A DNA stretch of 64,000 nt from Ilex aquifolium (Eukaryota; Streptophyta; Magnoliopsida; Aquifoliales; Aquifoliaceae): assembly GCA_951799425.1 (NCBI GenBank), contig OX637393.1, positions 8,006,244 through 8,070,243 on the forward strand, read 5' to 3'. Positions 22,815-33,656 of this stretch are shown piece after piece. Below the pieces are notes generated by a model. The model was not told the DNA's origin, ran no database searches, and was given only the letters and a program-made list of their open reading frames with translations. Each line of letters starts with the position of its first letter. Positions within the stretch are counted from its first letter, which is position 1. The position numbers and the translations under genes were made by a program.

Positions 22815-23300
22815 CTGCTTTACCACCACCATTACTACCGTCATCTTCCACTGCCACCATTGTTGCCTACCATTACCTACAGCCACCCACTACCACAACC
22901 CACAGCCACCCACTACCACAACCCACCACCACCCTTCGTCGCCTACCATCGCCACAAGCCACTGTGACTCACCCCCACCACACCTATCACCACTATCACC
23001 ACCAACCACAACCACCCGTTATCACCCATCACTACCGTCACCCACTATTACCCACCGCCACCACACCAACCCCCACCACCACCGCCACCACCATCGATAC
23101 TGCCCACATCCACCACTACTATCGCCACCCATGGCTGCCACTACCATCATTGTCACCCAAAACCCACCACCATCATCACCATTGCCACCCACGGTTGCCA
23201 CCGTCCCCACTGTAGTCGCCACCCACCACAACTATCACAGTCTCCCACCATCATCATTGCCGCCCACCACCAATACCATCGCTTACCCCCATTATAACTA
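22815..23300. repeat. Imperfect CCA/CAC triplet array
   Basis: Nearly 490 bp of C- and A-rich triplets (CCACCA, ACCACC, CATCAC) follow the OSC 3' end by about 480 bp. All frames give His/Pro/Thr-rich open stretches simply from composition, so these are not called as genes. A complementary-strand array (GGT-rich) lies at 35925-36292. Confidence 0.8.
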
Positions 23301-24222
23301 GTGCTTAACTTTCTTTCTCTCTCCTTTATGTTTGTGATTTGATTTTGATTGTGAATATAAATATGTTTATTGTTGACTACTTTTTTTGGAAGGCACGGAC
23401 AATAACTAGCAATTATATGTTTGGCCTTATTATTCCTTTTCCACAATTCTTCTACTTGAGAACTCTATGGACTTCTCTTTCCACGTAACAATGTTGGAAC
23501 CAAGATGGCCCTAGACTTTCACTGTTGAGATTTGATAACCCAGAATACTCTTTTTACAACAAAGGATGAATTGCCAAAAAAAATTGTTATACCTAATGCA
23601 CAAGGTTCCCCTCTATAGCATAGTGTGATAGAGATAATTGATAGACAACCTTCTCCACAATTTAGATAGACCCAAAATTCAACCTGTGACGTGTCTTTTT
23701 TGGGTAAGTAACCCGTGGCATGTCACCATTGAAGATAACCATTCGAACTAGATTAAAATCTATTCGAGCCAGATCAAGACCTTTACCCATACATTTTTTT
23801 TTCAATTTTTTTATAGGCAAAATCATCTACCATTAATCACTTGTATACCATGTGTCTCACCTAAAGTATGTATTTTTTGTTAGTTTAGTCCTCATTGTAT
23901 CAATTTTGTCAATTTAGTCCTTAAAGTATTTAATTCGTGTCACTTTAGTCCCTATATAAACGTCCGTTAAGTTTTTTGACGAAAATGATTGTGTGTTAAT
24001 TTTTTAGACAGTATCACGTGCCTAACACGTGATCATTCTAACTAAAAAAGTTAAAAGATGAATAAAATGGACTCATTTTCGTTACATGGAGATAATTATA
24101 AATTACATAGATAGTGATTATTAAATTTTGAGGGATTCACTTGGTCCTTATTCTCTTTTTAGTAGACGATTATAACAATGTTTTCCCGTTCAATATTTTT
24201 CATCTAATCATTAGTTTATAGC
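23301..24222. other. Intergenic DNA, no gene recognised
   Basis: Nothing coding is seen. The block 23850-23990 has phrases like TTTAGTCCTCATTGTATC and TTTAGTCCTTAAAGTATT, a wording frequent in plant dispersed repeats, but element ends could not be placed. Confidence 0.5.
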
Positions 24223-25311
24223 CTAAATCTTTGAGTTACCTCTTCGGTTTCTTCATAGATATCTCGAAGACTCCTCATGCGAGGTGGCCTTTCACTTGAA
24301 CTTGCTTTGGATGATGATGGAGATGCTTGCACATTGGTGGGTGATGGTGGAGGAGAATAAATGGACAGCTCCGTGATCTCATTGCGCTCCTCCTCTTCTT
24401 CAAAGAATGGGAAAAAATCATAGTCTTCTTGAGGAATGTTCCAATCCCATTCATCTTCTTCATCAAACTCAACATCTCTACTAATGATTATCTTGCCATT
24501 GCTTGAGTTGTAATGCTTGTAACCTTTGTTTCTTGAATCATAGCCAATGAAGACAAACTTTTCACTCTTATCATCTAGTTTGGTTCATTTCTCATCTGGC
24601 ACATGTGCATAGCATACACTTCCAAAGACCCGCAAATGAGAAACATTTGGCTTGATTCCTCCCCATGCTTCTTGTGGTGTTTTGTCTTGAACATTTCTAG
24701 TGGGACACCTATTTAACAATTAGATGGCACAATCAATATCTTCCGCCCAAAACTCCTTGGGCATTTTTTTACTCTTCAACATACTCCGAGCCATGTCAAG
24801 AATGGTTCGGTTCTTCCTTTCAGCAACACCATTTTGTTGTGATGATCTTGGAACCGTTAGAGGATGGTGAATTCCATTTTCTTCACAAAAAATTGTGAAT
24901 TCATTTGATGTGAATTCACCTCCTCTATCGGATCTAATTGTCTTAACTTCATACCCACTTTGTTTTTCAATCAAAGCCTTAAACCTTTTGAAAATACCAA
25001 ACACCTCCGATTTTTGTTTTAAAAAATAAACCCACATTTTTCGACTAAAATCATCAATAAAGAGAAGAAAATACTGGTTCTTACCAAATGATGGTGGGTC
25101 TATAGGGCTGCAAACATCCGAGTGGTTTGGTTGCTCTTGAAATGAATTTTTTGGGAAAGCTCTTTCTAGCTTGCTTTCCAATTAGACATCCCTCACAAAG
25201 TTGATCCGAGTAGTTGATAGAAGGCAATCCTTTCACCATCTTCTTTCTAGACAACAAGGTTAGTCCTCCAAAATTCAAGTGTTCAAATCTCAAGTGTCAT
25301 AACTAAGAAGA
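24223..25311 (-). pseudogene. Copia copy 2 integrase region, disrupted
   Basis: The zinc-binding ([18 protein letters not shown]) and core segments ([17 protein letters not shown]) are present, but a 14-bp deletion near 25124 removes AACAAGTTGAAGTG relative to copy 1 and shifts frame. The TGA before integrase found in copy 1 is also here, and a second stop lies two codons upstream. The protein is cut at 24223. Confidence 0.82.
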
Positions 25312-26744
25312 ATCTCTAACACATGCTTTTAAACATTTTGCCACATAACTTTGAATATTTAACAAAAAAAAAACTATTTCTTGTCATTGGCACTTTAGCA
25401 ACCAAATTCCCGTTTCCATCTCTTATTGAAAGATTATGATTTTTCATGCAAATATTGTAACCTTTCTCTAAAAGTTGTCCCAAGCTCAAAATATTATTTT
25501 TCATGTTTGGCACATAAAAAATATTAGAAATAACTTGGTGCCTTCCATCCTTCAAACGAATTAAAATATTACCTCTTATCATTACCGGAATTTGAGAAGA
25601 ATCTCCAAAAGTGACTTTTCCACTCACCGATTCATCAAGCTCCGCAAAAATCTCTTTATTTCCACACATATGATTACTAGCACTGGAGTCAAGGTACCAC
25701 GCGTTCTTGTCTCCCTTTTGCTCTTCTTTGTATGCCAACAACAAGGTCGACTCTACTTCTTCAACTTTGTCTTCAACAAAGTGTGTTATTTCTTCCACAA
25801 AATCATTTCTACACTCGGAAGCAAAATGGTCATATCGATGACAATTATAACATTGAATATGAGATTTGTTATACCTCCCTCCATATGACTTTGAATTGTT
25901 GCCTCTTCCACGTCCTCTTCCACGATGTGATTCTTGGCCTCTTTTTTCTTTGTTGGACGCATTTTGGCCAAAATTTTCTCCTCTACCTCGACCACGTCCA
26001 CCACGACCTCCACGTCCACGTCCACGTCCACGTCCACGCCCTCTACCTCTTTGACTTACATCTTGTCTTATTTCTTTTTCTTTGAAAGAAAGCTTGGTTT
26101 GTAGCACTTGCTCCAACGACTCTTGCATCTTCTTGCCTAGCCGTTCCTCATGAGTTAACAACGATCTCATGAGTTTGTCAATCGTCATTGTGTCTAAATC
26201 TTTAGAATCTTCAATGACTACGACAATATAGTCAAACTTGGGGTCCAATGAACGGAGGATTTTTTTCTATCACCCGGGTATCATCATAGTGATCATCACC
26301 ATACGTTCCCAAATTATTCACAACCACCAAGATTCTTGTGAAATAATCTGAAACTAATTCGGACTCCTTCATACATAAAGCCTCAAATTCACCTCGTAGA
26401 GTCTGGAGGCGAACTTTCTTAACTTTTTCCACTCCACTATGAGCAGTTTTTAGAACATCTCATGTTTGCTTGGATGTAGTTTCACTAGCAACCTTTTATA
26501 ACATAGCATCATCCAAGCATTGATGGATGAGTGAAAGAGCCTTTTGATCCTTCTTCTTTGTAGCTTACAAGACTTCCTTTTGGGCTTGACTTAAGGAAGT
26601 TTCATCTAGCGGTACTGTGTAACCAATTGTTACAATCTCCCATAAGTCTTGAGATCTAAGAATTGCCTTCATGCAGATACACCAATTCTCATAGTTATCT
26701 TTAGTGAATCGAGGCATTTGAAATGGAAGCATTATATTCGCCAT
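25312..26744 (-). pseudogene. gag-pro: Copia copy 2 gag-protease, disrupted
   Basis: The start ATG is at 26744-26742. Gag residues, the RGRGRG tract, zinc knuckle (CYNCHRYDHFASEC) and protease motif (here WYLDSSASNHM, with Gly of DSGA changed to Ser) are recognisable. The A run in gag (T run 26260-26266) has seven bases, one too many, where copy 1 has one too few. The frame from 26248 to 25316 is otherwise open. Extra A residues near 25370 add a frameshift. Confidence 0.82.
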
Positions 26745-26796
26745 CTCTCTCTCACTTTCTTTTTTTCAACACTCAAGCCTTGTTCTGATACCACTT

Positions 26797-27141
26797 TGTT
26801 GAAATCTAGAGGACTATCACATACTCACTAAAAAAATATAATGGAAGAGACTATTGAAGATAGGAAGAACTCTTTCTATTCACTCATATTCAAATGGATG
26901 TATTACATATGATATATATAGACTCTCATATATAACACATGACATACAAAATAACCCCACTACATAATGCAATAATAAAAATAATAAAGACCCCACTCCT
27001 CTAATACTTAGAGAATTAAAATACCACAATTATTTTGTCTCCCACTAATACCAAATTGATGACCCACTAATACAAAAAACTAAATGCATAAAAATAACTC
27101 CTAGAACATGAAAAGTCATGTTTATTATTATTTTTCCAACA
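26797..27141 (-). repeat. Copia copy 2, 5' LTR
   Basis: About 345 bp with ends TGTTGAAATC and TTTCCAACA. It aligns with the 331-bp LTRs of copy 1 but has extra AATAATAAA-type duplication near 26970 and scattered substitutions. It abuts a Mutator-like MITE fragment at 27142. Confidence 0.88.
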
Positions 27142-27305
27142 TCTACAGGTTGGCAATTTCGTCCAAAAAATGAATAAGGTTTACATTTGGGGCAATGTTG
27201 AAAAAATTCAAGTAATTGAGGAAGCAATGTAAAAAATGCAATAGTTTAAAGGGTAAAGTAAAATTAAGGCCATAGTTAAAGAGGTCAAAGTGTAATTTAC
27301 CTTAT
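27142..27305. mobile_element. Fragment of the Mutator-like MITE family
   Basis: Read on the - strand the right end (GGTAAATTACACTTTGACC) matches the long terminal repeat of the element at 12475-12973. The other end is replaced by the Copia copy 2 LTR, so Copia inserted into, or recombined at, this MITE. Confidence 0.5.
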
Positions 27306-27974
27306 AAAAATAGGGGGGCATTTTTTTTGTAGGTGAGACTTAAAAGGAATTGCTTTGTTAGCTTAGTCGTTGGACCGCCTTGCAAGACCTATGTTTTGTG
27401 TGGGTCTGGCACTTGCACACTAGTGTTTACTTTGACCTCACTCAACTATTCCACCACATGACGTGGTGCAATTTTATAAGTTTTTTGCCATGTGAAAGCA
27501 ATATACTTTATATTTTACCCAACACTTTAGAACCTGTATGTATATATATATATATATAATTTAAGCTAGTCTGTTGGCCATTCTTTACCTAACACTCTAT
27601 ATGTAATTGTTAACAATAAAAAATAAAGGAGCTAATATAAGTATTAGACATGTTGTTGACGTTTGAGGGTAGTTTTCGATTGCTTAATTTATATATTACA
27701 AGTTTCGAGACACAAAAATAATCATTTTGTATGTGAGACTAAAACCGGATACATCGGAGTTACCTCAAACATAATAATAGTAGGGATGTCTCATGTATTA
27801 GACTTCTAACTATTTTTATTTTATTTTAGATGGTTTTGATGTTTAATAATGTCATTTTTTTTAGATGTTTTCAAGTATTCATATATATCATGTTTTATTT
27901 GTATCTTCTGATTTATTTGGTAAATATAAATGCAGAAGCCAAGTAGGGAGTTTTAAAACCGATTAAAGAAGAGG
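27306..27974. other. Upstream region of OSC copy 2
   Basis: From about 27780 this resembles the sequence just upstream of OSC copy 1 (8640-8740): TCTCATGTATTAGACTTC against TCTCATATATCGGACTTC and TTTTAGATGGTT in both. A possible acceptor of a 5'-UTR intron is ATGCAG|AAGCC at about 27935. The first exon and TATA block seen upstream of copy 1 are not found here. Confidence 0.5.
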
Positions 27975-28871
27975 ATGTGGAAGCTTAAGATTGCTGAAGG
28001 CCATGGACCATACTTGTACAGCACCAACAATTTTGTTGGCAGACAAATTTGGGAGTTTGACCATGAAGTTAGAACGCCTAAGGAGCGAGAAGAGGCTGAA
28101 AAAGCTCGAGAGGAGTACCGGCAAAATCGGAAACAGGGAGTTCATCCTTGTGGTGATCTTCTCATGCGAGACCATCTAAATAAAAGATTATATGACCATG
28201 TAAACACGAACATGTTCTAAAAGTCTAGAGTTTTGTTCAAGGAAGAGGTGTCTTGGTTGATTCGATGTATATGAATTGTGGATAATGATGCATGTCTCAA
28301 ATTTATGTATAAATCACGAGTTCAAATAACTTGTGGTTGAGATGCATATGACTTGATAATCACTTGTTTTGTATTTTTTTTTTATCTTCAATCCACAGCT
28401 TATCAAGGAAAGTGGACTGGATCTATTAACCATACCACCAGTGAGACTAGGAGAAAAAGAAGAGGTGACATACGAAGCAGTGACAACTGTTGTTAAAAAA
28501 GTTGTTCGATTAAATTGAGCAATCCAGGCAAAAGATGGTCACTGGCCAGCTGAAAATGCATACGTCAACTTTTTTACACCTCCCTTGGTATGTGTTTTAT
28601 TTTCAAATTTCAAACATAAATTTCTCTCTTGGCCTAATTGTTGTCCTGGTGAATATGTTACAATATGCAGATAATTGCCTTGTACATCAGTGGAGCAATT
28701 AATACTATCCTAACACCAGAACACAAGAAAGAGATGATTCGTTGGCTTTACAACCATCAAGTAATAACAAAAGCTCAATGCTTTTTTTTTTCTTTTTCTT
28801 TTTTTCTTTTTCTTCATGGTAGTGAATTTTTGGCATACAATTATCTAACTAGTAGAATATGGCAGAATGAC
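27975..28871 (+). pseudogene. Oxidosqualene cyclase pseudogene (OSC copy 2), exons 1-3 only
   Basis: Exon 1 (27975 to about 28169) encodes MWKLKIAEGH... as in copy 1, but its last two codons and splice donor are lost. Exon 2 (28399-28587) matches copy 1 except for a TGA at 28516-28518 where copy 1 has CGT (Arg); a CGA-to-TGA change is likely. Exon 3 (28671-28760) is intact. Intron 3 ends in GGCAG and only AATGAC of exon 4 (28866-28871) follows before unrelated sequence. Exons 4-18 are absent from the window. The gene cannot make a cyclase. Many residues differ from copy 1, so the duplication is not very recent. Confidence 0.93.
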
Positions 28872-28909
28872 ATTAGTGTGACACAATTCAAACATGATTG
28901 ACACCCCTA
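28872..28909. mobile_element. hAT-like terminus abutting the broken OSC exon 4
   Basis: The segment ends in GATTGACACCCCTA, the inverted form of the TAGGGGTGTCAA end used by hAT-like elements elsewhere in this window (39280-40334). The other end is not present. It suggests the loss of OSC exons 4-18 happened through deletion next to a transposon. Confidence 0.4.
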
Positions 28910-29240
28910 ATCCTCTCAATTTCAAATTTTATATGGATATTTGGTCGTGGGTACATTTTTTTAGAACTTATTTGGCTTTAAATACCACAACCAGACTTAT
29001 ACTCTAAGTCCTCTTTTTCATCAGATTATTGTCATTAAGTACACATTTCAAATTCTTTTTTTTGTATTACCTAATTACCCCTACCATAAATACTGTCTAT
29101 TATTGTTAGTTTTAATGTTGTCAAATATAATAACTGCTAACTTGAGAATTGTGCTAGCATTAAAATTATTTTTCTATATATATATATATATATATAGTAA
29201 CATTAAACAGTAACATGCTCAACAAAAAAATAGTAACATC
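28910..29240. other. AT-rich DNA before the LINE
   Basis: No gene is seen. An (AT)n tract lies at 29175-29196. The motif AAACAGTAACAT appears at 29205-29216 and again at 29241-29252, the second serving as the LINE target duplication. Confidence 0.6.
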
Positions 29241-29518
29241 AAACAGTAACATTTTTTTTTTAAACAAACCAACATTTTATTCCATTTCTCAAAAAGTATT
29301 TACAAGAGAGAAAAGGCAGACATACCCTGCCTAATCAAAACGCCACACAAACCAAGCTTTACAATGAGGGAAAAACAGACAAACCCTGCTTTAACAAAAC
29401 AAAAACCTCACCATAAAAAAAAGCCAAAAGGCTTAACAAAAACAGCAAAGTCCCTCATAAAAGCAGTCTGGTAACTAGCACAGCAGCCAGCAACCTTAGC
29501 TCTCAGCAACAAACAACA

Positions 29519-32500
29519 TCACCCTTTGTCATCAAAAACCAGAACCCTCTTCTGTCTCAGAATAGGAATTTGTCTAACATCCTGCAGCATAACCATGCTT
29601 ACAGCAGAAGGCAAATTCAAGGACTCAGAAAAGTCAACAGAACTTCTAGCACAGACTGTCTGATTAGCCAATCGATCAGCTACCATGTTAGCTTCTCTGT
29701 AGACATGCCTCAATTCATACTCCACCATAGACAAAAGCATCTTAATCTGCCTCAAAACAGACACCAACACCCATGGACATCCACACCTACCACTCACAGC
29801 ATTAACCAGCATTAAAGAATCAGATTCCACCAGAATTTTATAAGCAAAAAACCCATATTGTTTAACCAATTCCAGCCCATTTAACAAAGCATTGAACTCT
29901 GCAACTGTATTTGAACACTCACCATAAAAGTAAGAGGCAGCTAAAACTACCTTCGCCCATTCATTTCTCAACACCACACCTCCTCCTGCAATACTTGGAT
30001 TCTTCTTTGAAGCCCCATCTGTGTTCAACTTAAACACACCAGGTGGAGGGCAAACCCAACTAATCCATAAACATCTTATTTCCACATGAGAACCTGCATC
30101 AATTTTGAGCTCAAAATATCACAGCCTGCAACCCCCTCTTCCACCTTAATTTTAACATTCTTAGCTTGGAATCTCAGAACCCTACATATTTTAAGGAAAA
30201 TAGTATAAGAGATCAAAGCCCCTTCCCCATGAATCCTTCTATACCTCTCCTTCCACACCTGCCAATAAACCAGCAATGCCACACTCCTCCCCAAGCCATG
30301 ACTCAAATTCTGCTTTTTAAAAATTTTGCATAGCCTCCTCAATCTCACTAAAGGACATTCACCAGCAATATTATGGAATCCTATCAATGCAGCCAACTTT
30401 CCCCAAATAGCCATAGCATATTCACATCCTACAAACAAATGCTCAGAAGACTCAACACTCCTATAGCACATAACACATCTACTCACAAGTGAAATACCTA
30501 ACCTCTACACATTAGAATCCAAAGTCAAAGCATCCATTAAAACTTTCCAACACAACAGCTGGGCACTAGGAGCAGTCCTAACACTCCAAATAAGTATAGC
30601 ATTTCTACATATCTCACCCTGCTGCCTAACCATATGCCATGCTGATTTAACTGAAAACTCTCCAGAACATGATTTCTGCCACACCAAATCATCAGGCAAC
30701 TCAGACAAACACAGGCCTAACCCAATAATTTCAGCCTTCAGTTGATTGTCCAACAAATTATCCAACTCTCCAAAGCACCATTGAGAACCCACCAGCAAAT
30801 CAAAAACCTTTGGAAAATTCTGAGGTACCACATTAATCTTTCTCAACAAAGGACCTACCCCCACCCAATTATCACACTAGAAGTCAGTTAACTTCCCATT
30901 ACCAATTATTCTTCTTGAACAATCTACCACTTTATCAAAAAAGGCCTCAGAACTTCAAAACTCTTTGAATGACTTCTATTTAAACATCTCAACAAATGCT
31001 TTCCTCTTAAAAACTTAAAAGAAAAACACTGAGCCCACAAAGATCCCCCCTGCAACAATCCCCAAACTTGTTTCATACGAAAAACAGCCTACATATTTTC
31101 AAACTTCCTCACACCTAAACCTCCTTCTTTCTTTGGTCTGGTAATCACTCTCCAAGCCACCCAATGCCTCCTCTTTGCATCCATTTTATTGGACCAAATA
31201 AATCCAGACATCAAAGAATTAAGCTTAGAAATAATAGTTTTGGGCAAATTCAAAATAGCCATCAAATGAACAGGAACAACAGAGAGAACATACTGCACCA
31301 AAACTACTCTTCCCATGTTGGATAATAGTTTAGAATACCACCCTTCAAGCTTCTGCTTAAATTTTACCAAAAGCCCTTCAAAAAATCTCACTCTTGTCCT
31401 CCCTTGAATAATAGGGCACCCCAGGTAAGTAAATGGACATTGTTTAACTGGAATGCATGCCATAGAAGACAAAACATGCCTCCTTTCAGGTGAAATATAT
31501 CTGGAACAAAACATACAGCTTTTCTCCAAGCTCACTCTCTAGCCAGAACATCCTTTATAGAGCTTCAATAACCTCATAAGATTCCCCAAAGACCTCTTAT
31601 ATCCCCTTAAGAATATAAGGGTGTCATCTGCAAATAATAAATGACTCACCAGCTTAGCACCCCTTCCTGAATGAAACCCCTTCACCAAACCATCCTGATA
31701 TATCTTACTCAATCCTCTACTAAGAACTTCCTCAGCTAGGATGAATAAGCAAGCAGAGATAGGATCTCCTGCCTCAAACCCCTAGATGTAGGAAAAAAAC
31801 CTCTTCTTACACCAGTTAGCAATAACTTGGACAAACAATTCAGAAAACCAAAATCCAGTCAACACTTTTAACAAAAAAAATCCACTCAAGCCTATCATAG
31901 GCTTTCATCATATCCAATTTAAGAATCATATTTCCTGCTTCCACTCTTCTGTCAAGTTCACACACCAACATCTGAGCCAATGCCACACAATCACCAACAT
32001 TTCTACCTTGAACAAAACCATGTTGTTCACATGAAACTAACAAAGACAAGAATGGAGCCAACCTAACAGATAATAGCTTAGTAAAAATCTTATACAAAAA
32101 ATTGCATAAGCTAATAGGTCTAAAATTAGATAAGGAGATTGGATTAAGTTTCTTAGGAATCAATATCAGTAATGTAGCATTAACTGACCTAGGAACTTTA
32201 CCACCATGCAGAAAGAAATTTATAGCTCTTAAGACATCCTGCCCAATAATCTCCCAAACAGCTTTATAAAATCCCCCAGACAACCCATCAGTTCCTGGAG
32301 CACTCTGAGAAGACATAGAAAACACCACCTTTTTAACTTCTTCCAAAGAAGCAGGCCCAGTTAAAACAACATTCATCTCATTAGTCACAATAAGAGGTAT
32401 CACAGACAACACTTCATCCAAAATCTCATGAGCTTCAGACTGGTAAAGATTAGCATAAAACTCAACAACAACTTGTCCTATCTCATCTTCAGAATGAACC

Positions 32501-33656
32501 CACATACCATCAGCATTTTGAATTCTTTGAATCCTATTCCTTAATGCTTTTCCTTTAGCTAAAGCATGAAAGAATTTGGTATTCTTCTCCCCTTCCACTG
32601 CCCATCTGACATTAGCCTTCTGCCTCCAATAAACGTCCTCCAATCTTAACACACCATCAAGCTCATCTTGCACTCTGCTTAGAGCCTGAATATTTTCTAA
32701 AGAAGCATTCTATTCCACAAGGATCTCAGCTCTCATCACTTCATCTTCTTTCTTTCTAATTTTATCAAAAATGTTACCAAAAATATCTTTATTCCACCTC
32801 TTCATATGAAGCTTCAGATATTTCAGTTTTAAAAACACATCTTCAATAGGATTTATTGAATAAACACCCCCCAATTGGCACCTACTAGCTCCAGAAAACC
32901 AGGATCCTTTAACCACATGTCCTGAAATTTGAAGTAAGAAATTATCTGCTGACCACAAGACTCAGAAACTGTCATAAGCAAAGGACAATGATCTGATTTG
33001 CCCCTAGCTAGATGAAATACTTCAGTTTTACCAAAACTCATTCCCCAGCCAGGATTCAACAAAACCCTATCCAACCTTTGCCACATCCTAGCATTTCCAT
33101 GGTGATTATTACACCAAGTAAACCTGCTTCCTATAAATCCCCCATCCATAAGACCAGCAGAATTAATAAAACCTCCAAACTCCTCCATGGCAGAAAAGGA
33201 TGGGTAAGCCCCTCCCAATCTCTCCTCAGAGTTTAAAATAGAATTAAAATCTCTAAGAACCATCCAAGGAGATGAAGCAGGTATTGTCAAAATTAATAAA
33301 TGTTGCCACAAAGGTTTACACAAAACATAATCACAACATGCATACACAATAGAAGTATAAACTATAGCAGAACCCAAATAAGATACTACAACAGTCAAAG
33401 CTTGCTCATGCTGCATGACCACATCAACTTGCACTCTGTCATCCCACAGCAACCAAATGTACTTTTCTACTAAAGTATTAGCAATATATTTGGTCATATT
33501 CAGACTAGAAGCCAAACCAAGTAACTTATCCATTCCCATCTTAGGTTCTTGAAATGCAACCATACACACATTATTCATTTTAATCAACTTTTTTAACCTT
33601 ATTCTCTGAACAGCCTTACCTACCCCCCTTATATTCCAAGATAAAAAATAGATCAT
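29519..33656 (-). pseudogene. LINE ORF2 (endonuclease, reverse transcriptase, RNase H), disrupted
   Basis: The frame opens at 33656 with an APE-type endonuclease (FLSWNIRGVGK, FQEPK, DFNSIL, SDHCPLL near 32990). The reverse transcriptase follows (SAPGTDGLSGGFYK, NFRPISLCNFLYKI, ILKLDMMKAYDRLEW, and the catalytic FADD near 31640). Next come a zinc-binding region (about 30450-30600) and a plant-type RNase H (29519-30085: NTDGASK, AEFNALLNGLE, VESDS, ADRLAN). Frameshifts lie near 32885, 31870 and between 31089 and 30864, with additional stops near 32707 and 31540. All active-site blocks remain readable. Confidence 0.88.

Larger units (their letters stand above)
24223..27141 (-). mobile_element. 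Truncated Ty1/Copia element (copy 2, same family as copy 1)
   Basis: Only the 5' LTR (26797-27141), primer site, gag, protease and part of integrase remain. Similarity to copy 1 starts abruptly at 24223, which matches copy 1 near 16138, so the reverse transcriptase, RNase H and 3' LTR are absent. Divergence from copy 1 is visibly larger than between the copy 1 LTRs, and many stops and indels are present. No target duplication can be assigned because one end is missing. Confidence 0.9.

Noticed and set aside
22805..23301. Open frames of 136 and 164 codons, His/Pro/Thr-rich
   Set aside because: They arise from a CCA/CAC triplet array that is open in several frames on both strands; no domain and no exon signals.
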